64,000 nt of DNA from Quercus robur. Lineage: Eukaryota > Streptophyta > Magnoliopsida > Fagales > Fagaceae. A program made the translations under genes and the position numbers. The stretch lies in contig NC_065537.1 in NCBI RefSeq assembly GCF_932294415.1, positions 65,858,290 to 65,922,289 of the forward strand, read 5' to 3'. Each line of letters begins with the position of its first letter. Position 1 is the stretch's first letter. Of this stretch, positions 55,387 through 64,000 are shown piece by piece. A model generated the notes under the pieces. It was not told where the DNA came from and did no database searches. It saw nothing but the letters and a program-made list of their open reading frames with translations.

Positions 55387-58324
55387 ATGTCTAGTGCGTC
55401 AAGTAACCAGTCGGCGGTTCGTGACGGGACGGAATACGAGGATGTATACCCGTCCGGTCATAAAGACCAAGAGAGTCCTGGCGAAGATAGGAGTCCTTCT
55501 GCCTCCTCTTCATCCTCAACAAATGAGGATATGGAGATAGTTGAAATAGAGGGTTCTGATGACGACGGGAATCAAGCACTGGAGTTTGTTGTAGGTGCTG
55601 ATGGACTAAGGCAGTTCATCATGTTGCCGGAGTGGACAGTGCATAGGTTCACATCCGTCATCAGGGAGAGACATTTCAGCACTTTTAGAACCAACTTCCA
55701 AATCCCGGACTACATTTCCATCCGTCTACCCTATGTGTCGGAGAAGTGTTACTATGACGGGGTAGAAGGCGTCGGAGTATACGAGCAGGCGTTGAAGGCA
55801 GGACTTCGGTTCCCGCTCTCAACACTTCATAGGGAACTTTTGCACTATCTGGGGTTGTCCGTCACCTAGATATCTCCTAACGCCTGGAGGGTCTTCATAG
55901 CCATGGAGATTCTTTATAGTGCAATGTCGAATGGAGAAAGGAGACTGACGGTCCATGAATTTCTTCACTGTTACCGTCCAGACGAGATTTCTGGATCAAG
56001 GGGGATGTATAGTTTTGCTAGTTGAAGCCCCTTGTTGAAGGTGATCTTTGAGACCCCAGACTCAAATAGAGACTGGAAGAGTCGTTACTTCTTCCTGGAG
56101 GGTGACAGATGGATGAACCATTCAGGGGAGATGGAGTATATGCCCGTTGACACAACCTGGGCAGTGATAAATCAATCGTGTATGCACCCGTCTTAAATTT
56201 GTAATGCTTTTCATATCCGTCCATTTTTATATATACCCGTCCGGTCATAAAGACCAAGAGAGTCCTGGCGAAGATAAGAGTCCGTCTGCCTCCTCTTCAT
56301 CCTCAACAAATGAGGATATGGAGATAGTTGAAATAGAGGGTTCTGATGACGACGGGAATCAAGCACTGGAGTCTGTTGTAGGTGCTGATGGACTAAGGCA
56401 GTTCATCATGTTGCCGGAGTGGACAGTGCATAGGTTCACATCCGTCATCAGGGAGAGACATTTCAGCACTTTTAGAACCAACTTCCAAATCCCGGACTAC
56501 ATTTCCATCCGTCTACCCTATGTGTCGGAGAAGTGTTACTATGACGGGGTAGAAGGTGTCGGAGTATACGAGCAGGCATTGAAGGCAGGACTTCGGTTCC
56601 CGCTCTCAACACTTCATAGGGAACTTTTGCACTATCTGGGGTTGTCTGTCACCCAGATATCTCCTAACGCCTGGAGGGTCTTCATAGCCATGGAGATTCT
56701 TTATGGTGCAATGTTGAATGGAGAAAGGAGACTGACGGTCCGTGAATTTCTTCACTGTTACCGTCCAGACGAGATTTCTGGATCAAGGGGGATGTATAGT
56801 TTTGCTAGTCGAAGCCCCTTGTTGAAGGTGATCTTTGAGACCCCAGACTCAAATAGAGACTGGAAGAGTCGTTACTTCTTCTTGGAGGGTGACAAATGGA
56901 TGAACCGTCCAGGGGAGACGGAGTATATGCCCGTTGACACAACCTGGGCAGTGATAAATCAATCGTGTATGCACCCGTCTTAAATTTGTAATGCTTTTCA
57001 TATCCGTCCATTTATATATATATATATATATATATATCTTGATTGTCTTTCTCTGTAGGTAGACGGCGCCCGCAAGTTAGCCTTGAGGAATTTAGTTTCC
57101 TTGAAAAGATTTGCAGAAAAACTAAGCCGGAGGAAAGGACCTGGGCTAAGTTGGTGAATCCGAAGACCATACATTGGTACTGTGACGGTCCTGAGCCCAC
57201 CCAAGAGGCTATTAGATACGACGAGCGAGTTCATAGACGTAAGCCCGTCGACTTTACTTTGCCATTTGTTTAACTTAACTTAGTTTAATTTCATCCGTCA
57301 TTATTTACAGAGATGGAAGACGCAAAAAGGAGAGCTTTAATTAAATCTCAAGCCGTCAAGAAGAAGGAATCCGGCGAGGTGGTACCTAAGGGGTCGGCTT
57401 CAGCCCCGAAGAGGAAACCGACATCAAAATCTGACCGTCCGTTTAAGCAACCCAAGATCTCTCTTGAACCTGTGGTTGGCTTGATGGCTGAGGGTGCCAA
57501 GACTGTCACCCCAGCTAAGCATGGGACGGGAAAAGGTTTCATGACGGCCCTAGACGCTAAACAAGAGAGACCTCCCCTCCTCCATGACGACTCCAAGTAT
57601 GCGTTGGAGAAGCTGTCGTCTATTATCACGACGGAAGACTATGAGGATCTGGGAAACCACTCGACGGAGGCTATGGGAGAGACGGGCCTCTTTGCTGTTG
57701 CTCAGGTGAGTTATGTCCGTCAAATATGTTTGTTTCTCTTTTTCGTTGTTTAATACATTACGTGACGGGCTCTCTTTTTGTTTATAGTCCTTGGTCATGA
57801 TGAAGGGATTACTGGACCGGTGTCTCAATCGTGAGAGTACTTTGGACCGGGTGCGTGCAAAGGCAGAACAGACGGAGGAAGAGCTTGGTCAACTCCATAA
57901 ATGGAGGTCCAATATGGAGAAGAAGCTGGAGCTTTCTGAGAAGGCAAGGAAAGAGCTGGAGCAGAAGTCGGTTGAGGCGTTGACGGTTATAGAGAAGAAG
58001 GAGGAGGAGATTAAAGAACTGAAGGAAGATATCCGTCATGCTAAAGAGGTAGCCGTCAAGGAGTACCGCGACTCAGACTCCTTGTTGAGCGAGCTAGCAG
58101 ACTCTTTCCTGCAAGGCTTCGACGACTCGCTCCGTCAGGTCAAGAAGGCCTACCTCGAGCTGGATGTGTCAATGATCAAAGTTGACGACCAAGGCCAGAC
58201 TTCTGCTCTTCCCGTCGCTTCCGAAAATACGGAGGACCTCTTTGGAGACGATACAGCTCAGGGCGACGGAGAGTCAACCTTGCCGAAGGATGTTCCGGAT
58301 GCCGACCCTAAGAAAGTTGATTGA
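55387..58324 (+). pseudogene. Antisense additional ORF of the Tat element (Transposase_28-like)
   Basis: The plus strand carries pieces of the 'putative gypsy type transposon' domain (LPEWTVHRFTSVIRERHF, FPLSTLHRELLHYLGLSV, AWRVFIAMEIL), then a basic stretch and a coiled-coil segment near 57800-58100 (KARKELEQKSVEALTV, KKEEEIKELKED). Intron-like gaps separate the pieces, as is usual for this ORF. The first part is present twice because of a 787-bp tandem duplication; one copy is broken and the other reads open. Function in the family is unknown. Confidence 0.7.
55445..57018 (+). repeat. Tandem duplication of a 787-bp unit within the extra ORF
   Basis: The text starting TATACCCGTCCGGTCATAAAG recurs at 55445 and 56232, an offset of 787. 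Both copies run to TTCATATCCGTCCATTT. The copies differ at only a small number of positions, so the duplication is fairly recent. Confidence 0.9.
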
Positions 58325-58539
58325 ACTTCTGTAATTTTTATATTTTGAGGACGGTTTGTTCCTTTTTGGAGTGGTAGACTTAAATGTGTACTTTAAACAT
58401 TTATTTCTATTTTATGTCAGCCTTCATATCGAACAATGTTTTTTCCTTTGATTACGTTTATGCATATTTTTGTTGTTGATTGAGCATTTACATCTGTGAG
58501 GATTTTCCTTCTCCGTCTACTTTTAGAGGTTTATTATGA

Positions 58540-59560
58540 GGATCCGTCCACTTTGTGGTAATTGTCTTACTTCTAATTGGATTCGTCTATTAGGTGGACT
58601 TATGGATATACTATCCGTCTGCTTTGTGGTGTTTTACCTTTATCATGACCGTTCATTTCATGGTTGGCTCTTCTAACCGTTTCGATGATCCGTCTGCTTT
58701 GCGGACAGCCCTTTCATCGTCGTGGTTATCCGTCCACTTTGTGGCGTTGTATATCACTTTTAAATGTACCGTCCATTTAATGGACTTGTAAAAAATTTTA
58801 ACGTAGTTGGTGGTTCGTCCACTTCGCGGACACGTTCTTCTATTGTTGTGGTGATCCGTCCATCTTGTGGACTTTATTTTATTTCCGTCCACTTTGCGGA
58901 TGATCCATCCATCTCGTGGATTGTAAGTGGTTATCCTTCTGGGACGATCCGCGGGACTTCATTTTGTATCCGTCCATCTTGTGGATTTCAAGTAATCATC
59001 CCTGTAGGATGTTATCATCCCTGTAGGATGATCCGTCCACTTTGTGGACTTTATTTTGTGTCCGTCCATCTTGTGGACTTTGAGTTATCGTCCCTGTAGG
59101 ATGCTATCATCCCTGTAGGATGATCCGTCCATCTTGTGGACTTTGTTTTGCGTCCGTTCATTTTGTGGACTTACAGTGATCGTCCTTATAGGATGATCCG
59201 TCCATCTTGTGGACTTTGTCTTGTGTCCGTCCATTTTGTGGACTTAAAGTGATCGTCCTTGTAGGATGATCTGTCCATCTTGTGGACTTCATTTTAGGAT
59301 GTTATCATCCCTGTAGGATGTTATCATCCCTGTAGGACGATCCGTCCATCTTGTGGACTTTGTTTTGTGTCCGTCCATCTTGTGGACTTAAAGTGATCGT
59401 CCTTGTAGGACGATCCGTCCATCTTGTGGACTTTGTTTTGTGTCCGTCCATCTTGTGGACTTTAAGTTATCATCCCTGTAGGATGTTATCATCCCTGTAG
59501 GACGATCCGTCCATCTTGTGGACTTTGTTTTGTGTCTGTCCGTTTTGTGGACTTAATTTA
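58540..59560 (+). repeat. 73-bp tandem repeats with internal hairpins
   Basis: The phrase GATCCGTCCATCTTGTGGAC recurs at 59122, 59195 and 59268 (the last with one change), giving a 73-bp period. Other copies, with inserted ATCATCCCTGTAGGATG blocks, fill the region. Each unit holds small palindromes, for example GATCGTCC-TTGTA-GGACGATC and GTCCA-TCTTG-TGGAC. Tandem repeats between pol and the 3' LTR are known from Tat/Ogre elements. Confidence 0.88.
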
Positions 59561-59859
59561 GTTCCCGTTAATTTTGTGGACGATTGTAATGACATCCAAG
59601 TAGAAGATCGAAATTGTATCTGATTATAGAAATGCGTAAAGGAAAAGTGCCTGCCCCCTTTGGGCTTAAAAAAGGCACGACAAGATTGTAGCAGAAAAAA
59701 CAGTTAAAAGAAAAACTTATAAAAAACTTAAAAAACAAACTGGTTGCCGTTCGCCGTGTTACTATTACTGGTAGTATTTTCTCAAATGCTCGGCATTCCA
59801 TGGATGCGGTAGCTTCTCTCCATCTGTTGTCTCCAGGTGGTATGTTCCTTTCCTTTTCC

Positions 59860-62857
59860 ATGCCGTGACTCTATAAGGTCCTTCCTAGTTGGGGCCGAGT
59901 TTTCCCTGTGTAGGGTCTCTAGTTGCACCCATGACCCTCCTGAGTACGAGGTCTCCTACTTGGAAGTTTCTGTGTCGGACCCGGGAGTTGTAATGTCTGG
60001 CCATGCGATCCTGGTATCTAGCGATCCTTTGCTCCGCCGCCGACCTAACCTCATCTATCAGGTCCAGCTGTAGCCTCATAGATTCGTCGTTCCTGCTCTT
60101 GTCATGGTTGTGAACCCTGTAACTTGTGAGCCCAACTTCTACTGGGATGACCGCCTCGCTCCCGTATGTCAGTCGGAATGGCGTCTCTCCTGTTGGAGTC
60201 CTCGTCGTTGTCCTGTATGCCCACAGTATGCTCGGCAATTCTTCAGGCCATATGCTCTTTGCCCCCTCGAGCCGAGTCTTGATAATCTTTAACAGGGATT
60301 GGTTCGTGACTTCAACCTAGCCATTAGCCTGAGGATGGCCGGGTGATGAGTAGTGGTTTTTTATTCTTAGCTGTGTGCAGAAATCCCGGAAGTGGCCGTT
60401 GTCGAACTGCCTCCCGTTATCTGAGACAAGGACTCTAGGAATACCAAACCTGCATACGATGCACCGCCAGACAAAACTTCTAATGTTCTTTTCTGTAATG
60501 GTGGCCAAGGCTTCCGCTTCTACCCATTTTGTGAAGTAGTCAATACCCACTACCAAGAACTTTAGCTGCCTTACCGCCGTTGGGAAAGGTCCCATGATAT
60601 CTAGTCCCCACTGAGCGAACGGCCATGGAGCCGTTATAGGGGTTAGCTCCTCAACTGGCTGTCCGATAAAATTACTGAACCTCTAGCATTTGTCGCAGCT
60701 TTTAACGTAAGACTCGGCATCCTTCTGCATGGTTGGCCAGTAATACCTAGCTCGTACCAGTTTGTGCACCAACGACCGAGATCTAGAATGGTTCTCGCAT
60801 ATCCCTTCGTGTACTTCCTTCATTACGTAGTCTGCCTCTTCAGCCCCGAGGCATCTTAGATAAGGACGGGAGAAACCTCTCTTGTAAAGAATGTCTTTTA
60901 TTAAGACGAACCTTGCCGCTTGGACTTTTAGCTTTCTTGCTGCCTCCTTCTCTTCTGGCAGTAACCCGTCCTTTAAGTATGAAGTTATCTGTGTAGTCCA
61001 GTTTCTTTCGGAGTGTATTTCCTGCATGTTGTCGGGGTCTATTAGTGGAAAAAGTTGAACAAAATAAAGTACATTACCCGGTGTCACCATATGTTCTGCT
61101 GAAGCGGCTTTGGCTAGCCGATCGGCGAGCTCATTTTCTCCCTTGGGGATTTGGACGACCATTGCTTTTAGTCCGTCGACTCTCGCCCTTACTTGATCAA
61201 GATATCTCTTCAACCTTTCCTCCTTGCATTCATAATCTCCGTTTACTTGATTGGTCACGACTTGAGAGTCGCAGTAAACGACCACACTTTTAGCTCCGGC
61301 GGCTTTGGCTAGGTCAAGTCCTGCCGCCACTACTTCGTATTCCACTTCATTGTTGGTAGTGGGGAAGTCGAGACGGACCATACATTCAATCTTGTCTCCT
61401 TCAGGTGACAGCAATACTATGCCGGCTCCTCCGGCTCGCCGATTGGATAATCCGTCGGTATATATGCTCCACTGGGGGGATTCTTCTGCCCCCTTGTCCT
61501 CGTCACGCGTAAACTCTGCTATGAAGTCGGCTACAGCTTGTCCTTTAATGGCCACACGTGGACGGTACTTGATATCAAACTTACTCAATTCTATTGCCCA
61601 CAGCGTCAGCCGACCTGCGGCTTCAGGATTACTCAGTGCCCTTCGCAAGGGCTTGTCAGTCATTACGTTCACGGTATGGGCTTGAAAGTAGGGCTTGAGC
61701 TTGCGAGCCGCCGTGACCAATGTAAAAGCGAGTTTCTCCATAGGCTGGTATCTTTCTTCGGCACCGCAGAACGCCCGGCTGGCATAGTATACAGGCTTCT
61801 GTGCATTATCCTCTTCTCTAATTAAGGCCGCGCTGACTGCAACAGAGGAGACAGCCAAGTAGAGGAAAAGTTCTTCACCAGGTTGCGAGGGACTCAATAA
61901 GGGTGGTGAAGATAGGTATGCTTTTAATTCCTCGAATGCTCGCTGACACTCGTCCGTCCACTCGAAAGACTTCTTTAACGTGCGAAAGAAGGGCAAACAC
62001 TTGTCTGTGGCTCTCGACACGAATCTATTTAATGCCGCTATCTTGCCGTTAAGGCTTTGTATCTCCCTCACATTTCGCGGTGGGGTCATCTCTACTATGG
62101 CTCGGATTTTGTCCGGATTAGCCTCAATCCCCCTCTGGGATACCATGAATCCTAGGAATTTGCCTGCCGTTACGCCGAATGCGCACTTTCCCAGATTGAG
62201 CTTCATGTTGTAGGATCGAAGCGTACCGAATGTTTCCTTAAGATCTTCCAGGTGGTCTTCTTCCTTCCGGCTTTTCACCAGCATGTCATCGACATAGACT
62301 TGTACATTCCTCCCGATTTGCTGTGCGAACATCTTGTTCATTAGCCTTTGGTACATTGCCCCCGCATTCTTCAGGCCGAATGGCATTACTTTGTAACAGA
62401 AGAGTCCTTGACTGGTTACGAACGAAGTCTTTTCCTGATCGGCCTCGTGCATGCGGATCTGGTTATAACCCGAGAAAGCGTCCATGAAGCTTAGTAATTG
62501 GTGTTGAGCCGTCGAGTCTACCAGGACGTCGACCCTTGGAAGGGGATAGCTATCTTTGGGGCATGCTTTGTTAAGATCGGTGAAATCCACGCACATCTGC
62601 CACTTGCCGCTCGCTTTCCTCACCATTACCATATTCGCCAGCCAATCGGGATAGTAGACTTCCCTGATGAAGCTTGCCTCTTGGAGTTTGCGGACCTCTT
62701 CCGCTATTGCTTGGTCTCGTTCCGGCGCGAACGCTCTCTTCTTTTGTCGGACAGGTGGAAATGAGGGCAATACATTCAATTTATGTACCATGACCGAGGG
62801 ATCGATTCTTGGCATATCGTCATGGCTCCAGGCGAATACATCCTTATTGCTCCTCAA
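59860..62857 (-). pseudogene. Gypsy pol: reverse transcriptase, RNase H and integrase
   Basis: On the minus strand the order is reverse transcriptase (MCVDFTDLNKACPKDSYPL, FMDAFSGYNQI, YVDDMLVKS), RNase H (YTDGLSNRRAGGAGIVL), integrase zinc-binding region, integrase core (FTKWVEAEAL, VSDNGRQFDN) and C-terminal part (GETPFRLTYGSEAVIPVE). This is the standard Ty3/gypsy order. The copy is broken at a few points in the integrase part, while the reverse transcriptase to RNase H part is open over 700 codons. Confidence 0.88.
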
Positions 62858-62947
62858 GAAAGCTACGAGCTCTTGACGGATTGCAGGTTTGGCAAGCGTT
62901 CCGATCTTGGTTGTTCTGTCCGGGTTGGAACTGTCGAGAGTTATCTC

Positions 62948-63982
62948 CTATAGCTTCTCTGTGGGTTCTGCCATCGTTCGGTGCTCTTCTATGTTCAAGG
63001 CCTGGATTTGGTCTTCCATCTCCATCATAACTACGTAGCATTCTCGTGCGACAACTTGACTTCCGCGTAGCTCTCCTACCCCATACTCCGTTGGGAACTT
63101 GATCATTAGGTGGTAAGTTGATGTTACCGCCTTCCACGAGTTGAGCGTAGGTCGTCCAATAATAGCATTATAGGCAGATGACCAATCGACCACCAAGAAT
63201 GTCACGTCCCTGGTGATTTGTTGGGGGTAATCTCCTACTGTCACCGATAACGTGACCGCGCCCAAAGGGAATACCCTACTCCCTCCGAAACCAACGAGCG
63301 GGGCGTTTGTCGGTATTAGCTGCTCCCTGTCAATCCTCATTTGCTGGAATGCCGGATAGTACAAGATATCGGCCGAGCTGCCGTTGTCGACCAACACTCG
63401 GTGTATGTTGTAGTCACCTGCCCGCATGCTAACGACGAGGGCATCGTCGTGTGGATGGTGTAGGCGCCGTGCATCCTCTTCCGAGAACCCGATAATGGGG
63501 CCTTCCCTTCTTGCCATCTTTGGCACTGTACCCGCCAACTGGACATTCTGTACCATCCGAAGGTATGTTTTGCGAGCCTTTTTTGACGATCCGGCCACAG
63601 ATGTTCCTCCGATTATCATCCTTATGTCCCCTAATGGGGGTCTTGGTCGCTCGTTTTCTCGGCGGGGGTGTTGTTCTTGTGGGGGTTGATCCGTTCTCTC
63701 TTTGCTGACGAACTTCTTCAGCTTCCCTTGTCGGATAAGGGCTTCGATTTGTTGCTTCAAGTCGTAGCAATCGGCCGTGTCATGACCATGGTCACGGTGG
63801 AAGCGGCAATATTTGTCTCTGGACCTTTTGTTGGGATCACTCTTCAGCTTTCCTGGAAACGTCAGGGACCCTTCGTCCTTAATCTGCATTAGGACTTGGT
63901 CTATCGGAGCGGTTAACGGGGTGAAACTTGTGAACCTTCCGCTCATGGGTTTTGGACGTCTCTCCTCCCTTCGGTCTCCCAT
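62948..63982 (-). pseudogene. Gypsy gag C-terminus and protease
   Basis: The gag end has a zinc-knuckle-like CRFHRDHGHDTADC and a basic linker. The aspartic protease follows with VLVDNGSSADILY as its active-site motif and AIIGRPTLNSW near its end. The N-terminal gag and the 5' LTR are outside the window. Confidence 0.8.
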
Positions 63983-64000
63983 CCTTCCTTTCTTTCTCCC

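Larger units (their letters stand above)
54269..64000 (-). mobile_element. Tat-type Gypsy LTR retrotransposon, runs off the window
   Basis: Minus-strand element: gag/protease (62948-63982), pol (59860-62857), a 73-bp tandem array (58540-59560), an antisense extra ORF region (55387-58324) and a 3' LTR (about 54269-54759). Its 5' LTR lies beyond 64000, so neither age nor target duplication can be judged. An extra ORF between pol and the 3' LTR, here in antisense, is a known trait of the Tat lineage. It is broken at several points. It begins within about 15-25 bases of the giant MULE's right target duplication. Confidence 0.82.

Noticed and set aside
60104-62876. Plus-strand frames opposite Gypsy pol
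   Set aside because: Antisense shadows of the minus-strand polyprotein.

Overview
This window is nuclear DNA of a flowering plant, probably a woody eudicot. The support is a plant type I MADS-box gene, GT-AG introns, AT-rich intergenic DNA with many microsatellites, and plant-specific element families (a Mutator-like element with plant mobile domain and B3 genes, a Tat-type Gypsy, a Copia, a Tourist-like MITE). The MITE resembles sequences common in oak-family genomes, but that placement is a guess.

Layout. 1-11.46 kb is host DNA: a short intronless Mgamma MADS gene (3671-4432) with a visible TATA box and poly(A) signal, a probable solo LTR (6162-8079), a possible hAT-like element (9811-10992) and a 337-bp Tourist-like MITE inside it carrying two perfect hairpins. 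11463-54245 is read here as one giant Mutator-like element of about 42.8 kb. It has about 95-bp terminal inverted repeats (about 89% identical by eye) and a 9-bp target duplication with one mismatch (TTTGAATTT / TCTGAATTT). From 54.27 kb to the window end lies a minus-strand Tat-type Gypsy element: 3' LTR, antisense extra ORF, 73-bp tandem repeats, pol, then protease/gag.

The giant element carries its own gene set: a MURA-type transposase (one apparent frame break), a six-exon plant-mobile-domain gene, an apparently intact four-exon double-B3 gene plus a decayed B3 paralogue, a gene of the 'putative plant transposon protein' family, a small protein with the RNase H1 N-terminal (viroplasmin) fold, and three small genes that appear to form an undescribed family. 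It also holds exon-sized pieces of at least four host genes (ABCC transporter, PLAA/DOA1-like WD40 protein, beta-galactosidase, proteasome beta-5) and the 3' half of a U6 snRNA gene, as Pack-MULEs do. An 8,217-bp Copia-type retrotransposon with almost identical LTRs is nested in it.

The most unusual signal is a short imperfect palindrome, AACTCGAT-spacer-ATCGAGTT. It occurs just inside both terminal repeats and again in arrays on the promoter side of most resident genes. The layout recalls the motif arrays bound by VANC proteins in Arabidopsis VANDAL elements, and suggests a private recognition or anti-silencing system. That function is inference. The nested Copia has a similar arrangement built on TCGCGA-type motifs and carries a gene of the same family as one MULE gene.
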